A stretch of 64,000 nt of DNA from Massilia aquatica (GCF_011682045.1 NZ_VVIW01000002.1:1-64000), one strand, 5' to 3'. Counted from the first letter of the stretch, positions 7,527 to 16,119 are shown. Made by a program: numbers and translations. The notes: generated by a model not told the origin, from the sequence alone.

Positions 7527-8486
7527 TCAGACCAGATTATCCACCAAGTCGAGCACGCAGGCACGCTCGCGCTCCGGGGCGAACAGGAGGGCGCGCGCGT
7601 CGCACTGGCGCCGCAGCAGTGCGTGGAAGGCTTCATCGTCGATGCAGCGCTCTATCAGGCGCGCCAGCGCGGGGGCGTCGCCCGGCGCAAAGTAGCCGGC
7701 GTAGTCCTCGCCCAGCATGCCGCGGTTGCCGCTGATATCGCTGGCCAGCACCGGCACCGCGCTGGTGACGGCTTCGATGATGACGTTGGCGCCGCCTTCC
7801 ATGTGCGAGGCGATCACCATCGCGTGGCAGCGCTTGAGGCGCTGGCGCGCCTGTGCGTGCGCCAGGTTGCCGAGCCACTGGTAGCGCGGGTTGGCCGCCG
7901 CCATGGCGCGCGCCGCCTCGCCCAGCGCGGCATCGAGCGCGCCGCCGATGTGCAGCAGGCGCGCGCCGGGGCTGGTGACCAGGGCGCTGGCGCGCATGAA
8001 GGTCAGCGGGTCTTTTTCGGGGCGCAGATGGCCGATCATGCAAATGTCGGCATGGCGCCGCGCGGGTGCGTGGCGGTGCGGCGCCAGCGCGTGGGCGGAC
8101 TGGTAAATCACGCTTGTTTTCGCATGCAGCTCGGGCGGCAGCAGGGCCAGGCCGGCGCCTTGCAGCAGCACCAGCGCGCTGGCATGATGCAGCGAAGCCT
8201 GGGCCTCGGTGCAGGTGGCGATATCGCGATACAGGTCGGTCCCGGTCAGTACCAGCACCGAGGGCCGCTCGGGGCAGGCTCGGGTAAAGGCGGCCAGCGC
8301 CGCGGCCGAGCGGCGCGCATGCAGGGCGATGAGCAGGTCGGGCGCGTCGTCCGACGGCTGCCATCCGGGGGCGATGGCGACCCGGTAGCGCGCGCGCAGG
8401 AAGTGCGCCCAGCGGCTGGCGGTCTGCCAGTTGCCGTTGTTTTCCTTCGCCGAGGCGGGACTGACGATCAGTAGCTGTTTCTTCAC
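7527..8486 (-). CDS. senB: Selenosugar synthase SenB (TIGR04348-type glycosyltransferase)
   Basis: A 319-residue GT-B-type glycosyltransferase without signal peptide. The C-terminal half has the donor-site block EGGANVIIEAV followed by GNRGMLGEDYAGYFAPGD, typical of the family first called TIGR04348 and since identified as SenB. SenB uses selenophosphate and a UDP-N-acetyl sugar to form a selenosugar, the selenium donor for selenoneine. The assignment rests on these motifs and on its position between selD/senC and senA, from which it diverges with only 38 bases between start codons. A generic GT4 glycosyltransferase would be the fallback, but this gene trio is diagnostic. Confidence 0.88.
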   Translation of the reverse strand: MKKQLLIVSPASAKENNGNWQTASRWAHFLRARYRVAIAPGWQPSDDAPDLLIALHARRSAAALAAFTRACPERPSVLVLTGTDLYRDIATCTEAQASLHHASALVLLQGAGLALLPPELHAKTSVIYQSAHALAPHRHAPARRHADICMIGHLRPEKDPLTFMRASALVTSPGARLLHIGGALDAALGEAARAMAAANPRYQWLGNLAHAQARQRLKRCHAMVIASHMEGGANVIIEAVTSAVPVLASDISGNRGMLGEDYAGYFAPGDAPALARLIERCIDDEAFHALLRRQCDARALLFAPERERACVLDLVDNLV

Positions 8487-8524
8487 GCAGCGCTGCCTTT
8501 GAAAAAGTCGTTACAATCGACGCC

Positions 8525-9733
8525 ATGAACTCAACCACCGCATCGATCCCCGCATCCTTTCGTTACGCCAGGGGGCAGCAACTGGCCGAGGCGCTCCAGG
8601 ATGCCCGAAATTATACGCTTGGCCTGTTCGACTGCTTCGCCGCCGTGGGCTACGACAGCCTGGCGCGCGTGCCGCACATCGCCACCATCAATCCGCCGCT
8701 GTGGGAGCTGGGGCACACGGCGTGGTTTGCCGAGTGGTTCATCCTGCGCGAAGCCACATCGAGCCACCCGGCCGACGCCCAGCGCCATTCGCTGCTCACG
8801 CGCGGCGACGACTGGTTCGATTCGAACACCGTGCCGCACCGCTCGCGCTGGACGCTCGATTTGCCCAGCGCCGGCGCGCTCAAGACCTACTGCCACGAAG
8901 TGCTCGACCGCACGCTCGACAAGCTCTCGCGCGAGGCCGGCCTCGATGAGGCATTGTATCCGTACCGGCTGGCGCTGGCGCACGAAGACATGCACGGCGA
9001 GGCCTATCTGTACACCTTGCAGACGCTCGGCGTGCCGGTGCCCGACCGGCTGCTGCGCGCTGACGCGCTGTACGGGCCGTCGTCCGAAGTCGCCTATCCG
9101 GGTGGCACCCTGGTGCAGGGCGGGGTGCAGGAGGGTGGCTTCGTGTTCGACAACGAGCGCCAGGCGCACCCGCTGTATGTGGCGCCGTTTCGCATCGATG
9201 CGTCGCTGGTGACGAACGCGCAGTTTGCCGATTTCGTCGCCGATGGCGGCTACCAGAACCGCCAGTACTGGAGCGCGGCCGGCAGCGCGTGGCTGATGGG
9301 GCAGGAGCGCTCGTCGCCGCGCTACTGGCAGCGCGACGGCGACCAGTGGCGCACCATGCGCTTCGGGCGCCTGTCTACCCTGGCGCCGGCCGAACCGGTG
9401 CGCCATGTGTGCCTGTTCGAGGCGCAGGCGTATTGCGCGTGGGCGGGCAGGCGTTTGCCGGGCGAGGCGGAGTGGGAGTATGCGGCCAATTCGGGGCAGG
9501 CGGGATTCCGTTGGGGCCAGCTGTGGGAGTGGACCAGCAGCGCGTTCGAGCCGTATCCGGGCTTCGTGGCGGACCGCTACCGCGAGTATTCGGCGCCGTG
9601 GTTCATGACGCACCAGGTGCTGCGCGGCGCGTCGTTCGCCACGCCCGCGCGCTTTGTGTCGGCGCGCTTCCGCAATTTTTTCAAGCCGGAGCGCGACGAT
9701 CTCTTTTGCGGCTTCCGCACCTGCGCCCTGTAA
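8525..9733 (+). CDS. senA: Selenoneine synthase SenA (EgtB-like iron enzyme)
   Basis: A 402-residue protein with the two-domain layout of ergothioneine synthases: an N-terminal DinB-like four-helix domain and a C-terminal formylglycine-generating-enzyme (FGE-sulfatase) fold. The probable iron ligands are His64 (ELGHTAWFAEWF) and the H-x3-H pair His153/His157 (HEDMH). The C-terminal half shows RLPGEAEWEYAAN, LWEWTSSAF and VLRGASFATP. SenA joins hercynine and the selenosugar made by SenB through an oxygen-dependent C-Se bond. No egtD is in the window, so hercynine must come from elsewhere. It could in principle be an EgtB acting on a thiol, but the adjacent senB and selD favour the selenium role. 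Confidence 0.9.
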   Translation: MNSTTASIPASFRYARGQQLAEALQDARNYTLGLFDCFAAVGYDSLARVPHIATINPPLWELGHTAWFAEWFILREATSSHPADAQRHSLLTRGDDWFDSNTVPHRSRWTLDLPSAGALKTYCHEVLDRTLDKLSREAGLDEALYPYRLALAHEDMHGEAYLYTLQTLGVPVPDRLLRADALYGPSSEVAYPGGTLVQGGVQEGGFVFDNERQAHPLYVAPFRIDASLVTNAQFADFVADGGYQNRQYWSAAGSAWLMGQERSSPRYWQRDGDQWRTMRFGRLSTLAPAEPVRHVCLFEAQAYCAWAGRRLPGEAEWEYAANSGQAGFRWGQLWEWTSSAFEPYPGFVADRYREYSAPWFMTHQVLRGASFATPARFVSARFRNFFKPERDDLFCGFRTCAL

Positions 9734-9742
9734 GCGCGGGAC

Positions 9743-9772
9743 GAAAAAAAACGGCCGCCGAAGCAGCCGTTC
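9743..9772 (-). terminator. Intrinsic terminator of rhlE with a UUCG loop
   Basis: Read on the minus strand, AACGGCTGC and GCGGCCGTT form a 9-bp stem (one G-U pair) closed by a TTCG tetraloop and followed by a run of T. It lies 27 bases after the rhlE stop. It is also just past senA, so the same stem may help end that transcript, though without a good T-run on that side. Confidence 0.85.
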
Positions 9773-9798
9773 TTTAGTGTGTCGTTACAGCGGACGAA

Positions 9799-11202
9799 TT
9801 AACGGTCGCCGTACGAGGTGCGGGTGCGCTCGGAAGCCGGACGCGGGTTCGAACCCTTGTAGCCGCCGCCGGTCGCGCCTTCCTTGCGCGGAGCGCCCGG
9901 TTTGCTGAACGTACGCTGGCCTGGCTTGGCGCCGCCGCGGTTGTCGCCTGGTTTCCAGGTGCCTGGACGGGCAGCCGAACGTGGCGCCGACGCGGTTTTC
10001 TTCGGCTCGAAGCCTTCGATCACGTTGACCGGAATGAGCTGCTTGGTGAAGCGCTCGATGCGCTTGACGTTCATGCCTTCGGCATGGTTCACCAGCGAGA
10101 TCGCCAGGCCATTGCGGCCGGCGCGGCCGGTACGGCCGATACGGTGCACATAGTCTTCAGGGAACTTCGGCAGATCGTAGTTGAACACGTGGGTGATGTT
10201 CGGGACATCGATACCACGGGCTGCAACGTCGGTCGCCACCAGCACGCGAACCTGGCCGCGGCGCAGGCCGTCGAGCGTACGGTTACGCGCGCCCTGGTGC
10301 ATGTCGCCATGCAGTGCGGCAGCCGAGAAACCGGCGATGTTCAGGCGGTCGGCGATGGTGTCGGCGTCACGCTTGGTGGCGGTGAAGACCACTGCCTGAT
10401 CCAAGGTTTCGTCGCGCAGCAGATGGTCGAGCAGGCGGTTCTTGTGCGACAGGTCGTCGACGAAGTGAACGCGCTGCACGATGTTTTCGTGCTTCGAAGC
10501 CGAACCGGCGATCTGGATGATCATCGGGTCGGTCGTGATGCGGCGCGCCATGTTGCCAACCATGCCGTCGAGCGTGGCCGAGAACAGCATGGTCTGGCGG
10601 TTGGCAGGGGTGGCGGCGATGATCTTTTCGATGTCGTCGATGAAACCCATGTCGAGCATGCGGTCAGCTTCGTCCAGCACCAGGATTTCGAGTTCCGAGA
10701 AATCGATCTTGCCCGATTCCATGTGGTCGATCAGACGGCCAGGGGTAGCGACCAGGATTTCCGGGTTGCGCGCCAGCAGTTGCATCTGTTTAGGATAAGG
10801 CATGCCGCCCAGGATCGACACCGCCTTGATACGGCGGATCTGGGTGCCGTATTTTTCGGTGGCGCTGGTCACTTGCAGGGCCAGTTCGCGGGTCGGGGTC
10901 AGCACCAGCATTTTAGGCTGTGCAGCTTTGAAACGTGGACGCTCACCGCGGGCACGCGCATTCTGCGCTTCCTGGGCTGCATTCTTGGACGCCTGCGATT
11001 GCTCGGCAACGGCGAATTTGTGGAGTGCTGGCAGCATGAATGCTGCGGTCTTGCCGGAACCGGTCTGCGACGATACCAGCAGGTCGCGGCCGCTGATGGC
11101 GGCGGGAACAGCTTGCTCCTGGACTGGGGTCGGCACGGTGTAACCGGCATCGGTTACTGCTTTTACGATAGACGCGTGGAGGCCTAATGCTTCAAAACTC
11201 AT
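9799..11202 (-). CDS. rhlE: DEAD-box ATP-dependent RNA helicase (RhlE-like)
   Basis: A 467-residue helicase with all superfamily-2 motifs in order: Q motif (TPVQEQA), Walker A SSQTGSGKTAAF, PTRELALQ, TPGRLIDH, DEAD as VLDEADRMLD, SAT as FSATLDG, then in the second RecA domain VFTATKRDAD, VATDVAARGIDVP and HRIGRTGRAG. A basic, glycine/serine-rich tail of about 90 residues follows, typical of RNA-binding extensions. It likely unwinds structured RNA in ribosome assembly and mRNA turnover, often under cold conditions. A long untranslated region of about 190 to 400 bases precedes it. Confidence 0.93.
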   Translation of the reverse strand: MSFEALGLHASIVKAVTDAGYTVPTPVQEQAVPAAISGRDLLVSSQTGSGKTAAFMLPALHKFAVAEQSQASKNAAQEAQNARARGERPRFKAAQPKMLVLTPTRELALQVTSATEKYGTQIRRIKAVSILGGMPYPKQMQLLARNPEILVATPGRLIDHMESGKIDFSELEILVLDEADRMLDMGFIDDIEKIIAATPANRQTMLFSATLDGMVGNMARRITTDPMIIQIAGSASKHENIVQRVHFVDDLSHKNRLLDHLLRDETLDQAVVFTATKRDADTIADRLNIAGFSAAALHGDMHQGARNRTLDGLRRGQVRVLVATDVAARGIDVPNITHVFNYDLPKFPEDYVHRIGRTGRAGRNGLAISLVNHAEGMNVKRIERFTKQLIPVNVIEGFEPKKTASAPRSAARPGTWKPGDNRGGAKPGQRTFSKPGAPRKEGATGGGYKGSNPRPASERTRTSYGDR

Positions 11203-11588
11203 TATGTTTTTTTCTTTCGGTATAGATCAGCGCCCGAGCACATGCTCCGAGCGCAAAATAGCAACGCCAACCAACACAACGAAATGACTCAGGATGAAAG
11301 AAATTTCGGCACAAAAGCTTTGCGCCGGGACGGTGTCAGGTGCGACACACAAGGCGGGAGGGCTTTATTGAGGGTATCCGTGGGATACGCCTAGGCTTGC
11401 GAAGCTGCTAGTTTTACTTCTTTGTTACTGCTAAGGGCCATCGCTTCAGTCTGATTGCGAGAAACGTATTGCAGCGCACAAACAACACTATACAGTAGTT
11501 TCACTGTGCTTGTATAGGTAAATCCGAATAGTGTGTATGCAAGAACTGGATTTACTGAAGAAGTCTTGGTAGATATAAAGAGGGGCAG
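11203..11588. other. Long non-coding stretch upstream of rhlE
   Basis: The stretch between the rhlE start and the mltD terminator is noticeably AT-richer than the genes around it (especially 11400-11585). It would hold the rhlE promoter and a long 5' untranslated leader, which is common for DEAD-box helicase genes that respond to cold. A 74-codon frame here looks spurious because it begins inside the terminator stem. Confidence 0.5.
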
Positions 11589-11613
11589 GGCGGGTGCAGT
11601 CGCTGCACCCGCC
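11589..11613 (-). terminator. Hairpin terminator of the mltD-like gene
   Basis: A perfect 11-bp stem (GGCGGGTGCAG pairing with CTGCACCCGCC) with a 3-base loop begins 9 bases past the mltD stop. On the minus strand it is followed by a pyrimidine/T-rich stretch (CTCTTTATATC). Confidence 0.75.
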
Positions 11614-11621
11614 ATCAGGCC

Positions 11622-12989
11622 TTAGCCGCCGCGCCGCTTGTAGCGCGAGGACTCGTTGGCCGCCGATTTGGCGCCGCGTGCCGAAACACGCGTTTTCAGT
11701 TCGGCGACCTTGCCCTTGATGCGTTCGGCATTGGTCTGCTTTTCAGCACGGCCGCCACGGCGGCCGGCGCGTTCGGCTTCAAAGGCCATCACCGCGTTGT
11801 CGACCACGTGTTCGGCAATATCGGTCTGGACCGAGGTCGAGATTTTCGGCACCAGGATGGTCGAGCCGGCCTTCAGGCGTGTTGCTGCCGGAATATTGTT
11901 AGCCTGGCGAATCACTTCCGGGGTAGTGCCGAAGCGCGACGCCAGCGAGGCGATGCTGTCCTTGGCGCCGGTAATCTTGTGCGTGGTCCAGGTCGACAGC
12001 GAACGGCCCCATTGCGCCAGGTTCAGATGGAACTTTTCCGCATTTTGCTGCGGCAGCAAAATCTTGGTCTGTTCGCCGCCGGTGATGACCGGACGGTTGA
12101 ACTGGGGATTGAGCGCCTTGAACTCTTCGACCGACAATTCGGCCAGCTGGGCCGCGATGGTCAGGTCGATGTCGCTGGTCTTGTCGACCGCGGTGAAATA
12201 CGGCGAATTGTCGATCACCGGCAGCGACACGTGGTACTGGGCCGGGTTGGCGATGATGTTCTTGACCGCCTGCAGCTTCGGCACGTATTCGCGCGTTTCG
12301 GCCGGCATGTGCTCGTACAGGCTTTCGTAGTCGGTCGGCTTGCCGAGCGCCTGGTTCTTCTTGATGGCGCGCTGGACATTGCCTTCGCCCCAGTTATAGG
12401 CGGCCAGGGCCAGCGGCCAGTCGCCGAACATGCCGTACAGGCGCTGCAGGTAGCTCAGCGCGGCATCGGTCGAGGCCAGCACGCCGCGGCGCTCGTCCTT
12501 GAACATGTCTTGCTTGAGATTGAAATCCTTGCCGGTGCCGGGCACGAACTGCCACATGCCGGCAGCGTTGGCCTTGGAATAGGCTTGCGGATTGAAGGCC
12601 GATTCGATAATCGGCAGCAATGCCAGCTCGGTCGGCATGTTGCGCTTCTCGAGTTCCTGGACCACGTGGAACAGGTAGCGCGAGGCGCGCGCCGAGGTGC
12701 GGGCGATATAGTCGGGACGGGTGCTGTACCACTTGACGTGCTTGGCAACAAGCTCGTTTTCGATATCGGGAATCGCGTAACCGGTGCGGATACGGCCCCA
12801 GACATCGGCTTCCTTGTATTCATCGGCCTTGACGGCGGGAAAGGCCTGGAGCGGGGCTGGTGCGGGCCTGGCAGTCGGGGCGAGCGGCGCGACGTTGGTC
12901 GAAACAGAGTCGACCGCGTGGCTGAGCGCAGGCGCGAGCATCAGAACGAGGACTGCAAGTGAAGTGGTATTGCGTGTCGTTTTTTGCAT
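11622..12989 (-). CDS. mltD: Membrane-bound lytic murein transglycosylase D-like protein with LysM
   Basis: A 455-residue exported enzyme. Residues 1-25 form a signal peptide ending near LSHAVDS. The soluble lytic transglycosylase domain (about 95-260) has the catalytic glutamate in LLPIIESAFNP and the downstream AAGMWQFVPGTGKDFNL and LALAAYNWGEGNVQRAI motifs. A LysM-like peptidoglycan-binding repeat lies near residues 340-390 (ASRFGTTPEVIRQANN). It cleaves murein glycan strands to 1,6-anhydro products in the periplasm. Start chosen at 12989 because upstream codons lack a signal peptide. There is no obvious lipobox, unlike E. coli MltD. A lysine/arginine-rich tail ends the protein. Confidence 0.88.
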   Translation of the reverse strand: MQKTTRNTTSLAVLVLMLAPALSHAVDSVSTNVAPLAPTARPAPAPLQAFPAVKADEYKEADVWGRIRTGYAIPDIENELVAKHVKWYSTRPDYIARTSARASRYLFHVVQELEKRNMPTELALLPIIESAFNPQAYSKANAAGMWQFVPGTGKDFNLKQDMFKDERRGVLASTDAALSYLQRLYGMFGDWPLALAAYNWGEGNVQRAIKKNQALGKPTDYESLYEHMPAETREYVPKLQAVKNIIANPAQYHVSLPVIDNSPYFTAVDKTSDIDLTIAAQLAELSVEEFKALNPQFNRPVITGGEQTKILLPQQNAEKFHLNLAQWGRSLSTWTTHKITGAKDSIASLASRFGTTPEVIRQANNIPAATRLKAGSTILVPKISTSVQTDIAEHVVDNAVMAFEAERAGRRGGRAEKQTNAERIKGKVAELKTRVSARGAKSAANESSRYKRRGG

Positions 12990-13476
12990 AGCGTTCCATT
13001 GTTGGGGCCGAAAACAGCCGGACAGACGAACAGATAAGGTCGGAGTGTACGTACCACTTCTGGTTTGAGTCAAGTCAAATAACTGTGTGCGGGGCAAATA
13101 TTTTGATAACACTTCCAACCAATATTGTTGCATCGGAAAAGACCAATTGCCGGGAGTATGCCTTAAAAATGCCAGGATGCTATCAGTGTATGGACGGGGA
13201 CGCTTCGGATACTCCGGGGGGGTATGCATGATTTTCTCCTATGGCACGGATGAGCCGGAGAGCGCTGCGCGGGGCCGTCGGGGCTGCACGCGGTACGCCG
13301 GGAAACAATACCAGAACCGGGGCGCCGCCGGGGGCGGGGCGGATCGGTGGTCGGGTTTTAAAGTACCCCGAAATGCGGGCGCGCCTATGAGGTGGCGCAA
13401 AGAGTGCGTACAATTTGGGTTCGCGTCGCGCGCTTGCGTACCGCGCATTTCCTCTTATATCAGTGAAAGCATCACC
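12990..13476. other. Divergent intergenic region between mltD and the DUF1415 gene
   Basis: About 490 bases without a supported gene. The part near mltD (13050-13190) is AT-rich and probably holds its promoter. The part near 13300-13400 is very GC-rich (GGGGCGCCGCCGGGGGCGGGG). The frames that cross it are in-frame extensions of neighbouring genes or shadows. Confidence 0.5.
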
Positions 13477-14046
13477 ATGAGCACCCCCAATCTGAACGCC
13501 GACGATGAGCAGATCATTGCTGCTACCCAACAATGGCTGGAAAAGGCTGTCATCGGACTCAATCTGTGTCCGTTCGCCAAAGCGGTTCATGTGAAAAAGC
13601 AGGTGCGCTACGTCGTTTCCAGCGCCACCACGCCGGAAGTCTTGCTCGAAACCCTGATGAATGAGCTGCAACTGCTGTCCGATACCGATCCGGAAACGAT
13701 CGACACCACCTTGCTGATCCATCCCTTCGTCTTGAATGACTTCCTCGACTACAACGAATTTCTCGACGTAGCCGATGCCGCGCTGGAAGACATGCAGCTC
13801 GACGGCGAACTGCAGGTGGCCAGTTTTCACCCGCAATACCAGTTCGCGGATACCGATATCAACGATATCAGCAATTTTACCAACCGCGCCCCGTATCCGA
13901 TCCTGCACCTGCTGCGCGAAGACAGCATCGAACGCGCGGTCGAGGCCTTCCCGGAAGCGTCCGAGATTTTCGACAAGAATATCGAGACCATGCAAAAGCT
14001 TGGCCATGACGGCTGGGACGCGCTCGATGTCGGCCCCGCCAAGTGA
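13477..14046 (+). CDS. DUF1415 family protein
   Basis: A 189-residue cytosolic protein. The opening block contains WLEKAVIGLNLCPFAKAV, the conserved signature with the cysteine-proline pair that marks DUF1415. The rest is alpha/beta with strings of acidic residues and the conserved SFHPQYQFADTD, ISNFTNRAPYP and LREDSIERAV segments. Family function is unknown. The start ATG at 13477 follows a region with no strong Shine-Dalgarno sequence, but upstream codons do not look coding. It ends very close to, or overlaps, the following DUF1289 gene, so the two are probably co-transcribed. Confidence 0.85.
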   Translation: MSTPNLNADDEQIIAATQQWLEKAVIGLNLCPFAKAVHVKKQVRYVVSSATTPEVLLETLMNELQLLSDTDPETIDTTLLIHPFVLNDFLDYNEFLDVADAALEDMQLDGELQVASFHPQYQFADTDINDISNFTNRAPYPILHLLREDSIERAVEAFPEASEIFDKNIETMQKLGHDGWDALDVGPAK

Positions 14047-14053
14047 GGGTGGC

Positions 14054-14239
14054 GTGAAGCCGCCCGAGCGGCCGGACACGCCCTGTGTCGCGGTCTGCTC
14101 GACCACCTTCGACGAGATCTGCCGCGGCTGCGGGCGCAGCGTGGTGGAAGTGGCGCACTGGGTCTCGATGAGCGACGCCGAGAAGGAAGTGGTGTGGGTG
14201 CGCATCCTGGCGCAAGGCTACCCGCGCCGCAATACCTGA
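14054..14239 (+). CDS. DUF1289 family small cysteine protein
   Basis: A protein of about 61 residues with the DUF1289 pattern: CVAVCSTTFDEICRGCGRS followed by VEVAHWVSM. The four cysteines probably bind a metal such as zinc or iron. The GTG at 14054 has a GAGGG sequence 5 bases upstream; an in-frame ATG at 14027 would overlap the DUF1415 gene by 20 bases and add nine residues. DUF1289 proteins often sit beside other DUF genes in betaproteobacteria. Their role is unknown. Confidence 0.75.
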   Translation: MKPPERPDTPCVAVCSTTFDEICRGCGRSVVEVAHWVSMSDAEKEVVWVRILAQGYPRRNT

Positions 14240-14303
14240 CGCACGATCCCGGTGCGCGGGCGGGGAGCCGGACGGCTCCCCTGACTATATATATGTAGAC
14301 GGC

Positions 14304-14810
14304 TTAAAACGAACCGATGAAGTCTTTCTTGCCCACTTCCACGCCGTTATGGCGCAGGATCGCGTACGCGGTGGTGGCATGGAAATAGAAGTGCGGCAGC
14401 GCGTAATGCGCCAGGTAGACCTGTCCCTTGAAATGCTTGGCGTTGGCGCCGCTGCTGGTGCTGATGTCGCGCTGGGCGCTCGCTTCGATGCCATCCTGCG
14501 GCAAGCCATTGATGAAATCGAGCGTCTTGGCGATGCGGTCCTTCAGGTCGGCGAAGGTTTGCTCGGTATCGTCATAGCGCGGCACGTCCACGCCGGCCAG
14601 GCGGGCGCAGCAGCCCTTGGCGAAGTCGGCCGCCACCTGGACCTGGCGCAGGAACGGGAACATGTCCGGATACAGGCGCGCCTGCAGCAGGGCCGCCGGC
14701 TCGATCTTCTTGTCGGTGGCGTGGGCTTCGGCCTTGTCGATGACGGCCGACAGGCTGGTCAGGATTTGCTTGAAAACGGGCACCGAAGCGTCGTACATGG
14801 AAAAAGTCAT
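14304..14810 (-). CDS. DUF1993 family protein (DinB-like fold)
   Basis: A 168-residue protein starting MTFSMYDASVPVFKQIL, the hallmark opening of DUF1993 proteins. It continues with a mostly helical region including LYPDMFPFLRQVQVAADFAKG and ends with a histidine-bearing segment (LAHYALPHFYFHATTAYAILRHNG). Relatives are predicted DinB-like four-helix bundles that may bind metal through histidines. Function is unknown. AGGGA lies 7 bases before the ATG. The gene is transcribed alone. Confidence 0.85.
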   Translation of the reverse strand: MTFSMYDASVPVFKQILTSLSAVIDKAEAHATDKKIEPAALLQARLYPDMFPFLRQVQVAADFAKGCCARLAGVDVPRYDDTEQTFADLKDRIAKTLDFINGLPQDGIEASAQRDISTSSGANAKHFKGQVYLAHYALPHFYFHATTAYAILRHNGVEVGKKDFIGSF

Positions 14811-15027
14811 GGGGAATCCCTGTTAGAAAAGTGCTGCGATGATAGCAAGCCGGCGCGATTCGCGCTGAGGCGCCTGCCGTTTGCCTCCCTTCGCCCCTCA
14901 TCGCTGCGCTCACGACCGCTTTCTCCGTGTGCGCTGCGCACACCACCCTGGGGTCTTCAAGCGCTGGTACCGATTCCGCTGGTGCGCCTGTTTCACACAG
15001 CGGCGCGCCCGGATCATGCCATCTCGC
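14811..15027. other. Short intergenic region, nothing recognised
   Basis: About 220 bases between the DUF1993 gene and the small gene at 15028. A short palindromic run (GTGTGCGCTGCGCACAC, near 14926-14942) could form a hairpin. No gene is supported. Confidence 0.4.
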
Positions 15028-15234
15028 TCAGTCGAGCTTGATCTCGGCAACCCGACCTTGAGCAATCGCCCGTTCGATGTCCTTCGCTGTACGTGGTTTG
15101 GTGATTTTCAAGCTTGAAACGGAAAACACCGGTTTGTCGAATGTCGCGTTTGCAGCAGGTCCAGCTGGCACATCGGGAGCAGCTCCGGTGCGTATCACGC
15201 GCTTGCTTGCTTTAGTTTTGAGAATTGGTTTCAT
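15028..15234 (-). CDS. Small basic hypothetical protein
   Basis: A 68-residue protein with a lysine/arginine-rich N-terminus (MKPILKTKASKRVIR), a proline/alanine-rich linker and a C-terminal segment KDIERAIAQGRVAEIKLD. The ATG at 15234 overlaps the upstream stop in the pattern CCATGA, so it is translationally coupled to the interrupted ORF at 15231-15818. I do not recognise a family. The coupling suggests the pair works together, for example as enzyme and partner or toxin and antidote, but nothing in the sequence proves this. Confidence 0.5.
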   Translation of the reverse strand: MKPILKTKASKRVIRTGAAPDVPAGPAANATFDKPVFSVSSLKITKPRTAKDIERAIAQGRVAEIKLD

Positions 15235-15818
15235 GGCAATAACCCTCGTGTGAGGCAGTATTGATGTAGTGTAGTCCAAGATGCGCTACCGGGCGTCAGG
15301 TCGAACGTCATATCCCAGCCATCGCCTTTTTCCTTCCACCATTGTAGATCCGCCTGGATTATCTGAGAGACGCGCGTCATCCCATGCAGATGTGGCACTG
15401 TCTCGATGAGCTTCAACATCGCAGGATGAAGCATGGTGTCAAAGCCCAGCCTTGGCCAGGCTTCGTATCCCCAGAAATCCTCGCTCCAGGTGTGGCCTTT
15501 GATGCCGCTTCCCCCAGCCGCAAGCAGTTCAATGTTCGAAAAGCCCAGACTGTGGGCCTCATGTGCCATCCTGAGAAGAACAACCGCACCGAAATTTTTG
15601 GGGCATGTCTCGGCAAACCGGATGTAATCGAGATACAGGCTGATTCCTTCTTGCTTACTGCGAATCTCGACGTAATTCGCATTTCGCCAGTCATTGACAA
15701 TCAAATTGTCGTGGCGGCTTTCCAGCTAAATCGCTACATCGTCCTGGGCGACCAATACCTCACCACCTGCCGGGCAGCCAGCCAAGGTCGTTTCGGGTAT
15801 GTCGTTGCCCGGCGTCAT
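15231..15818 (-). pseudogene. Hypothetical protein gene interrupted by an in-frame TAG (GNAT-like second half)
   Basis: A well-placed ATG at 15818 (GGAGT 5 bases upstream) opens a 30-codon frame that ends in TAG at 15726-15728. The same frame continues open for 164 more codons to 15231. The continuation contains VVLLRMAHEAHSLGFSNIEL, which resembles the helix-strand part of GNAT acetyltransferases, and a GYEAWPRLGFD motif. The intact length would be about 195 residues. Either the gene is decayed, or translation restarts at a TTG at 15704, or the base is a sequencing error. TAG is not the selenocysteine codon, so selenium recoding does not explain it. The GNAT link is tentative. Confidence 0.55.
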
Positions 15819-16119
15819 AAGTTACTCCAGAAGGTACCGGCCCGGCCGGCAACGAGAATGATGGTCAAACCCGCAAGGTATGGGTCAGGACTCCAGAACC
15901 GTCCGCGCTTGTGCCGGCGCCTCGTTGACAAGGGAAGCGCGAACTTGCACCCCAGTGCAAGCAATAACGTCAACTGTTTTCCCATTCGTCACTAAAACGC
16001 CTCATCCACCCGTGCCGTTGATGACTTGGCGGGTCCTTCCGTGCATAATTCCGTATAGAAAACTTTTATTGTCCAAATTATCATTCCGACATCCTCGCGT
16101 ATGCTTTCCGACTCGCTGC
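15819..16119. other. Divergent intergenic region before the GGDEF-EAL gene
   Basis: About 300 bases separate the interrupted ORF from the c-di-GMP sensor gene. The last 80 bases are AT-rich and contain CATAAT near 16043, a plausible -10 element. No gene is supported, and the long frame crossing here is an upstream extension of the sensor gene. Confidence 0.4.

Noticed and set aside
9845-9856. GGGTTCGAACCC, similar to the T-loop of a tRNA
   Set aside because: It lies within the rhlE coding region, and no acceptor stem, anticodon arm or D-arm can be built around it.
11391-11615. 74-codon ORF between rhlE and mltD
   Set aside because: It starts inside the mltD terminator stem, lacks a ribosome site and has no family resemblance.
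15726-15728. Selenium or other recoding of in-frame stops, considered because selD is nearby
   Set aside because: The interrupting codons are TAG (here) and TAA (41670), not TGA, and no SECIS-like stem was sought or needed; mutation is the simpler explanation.
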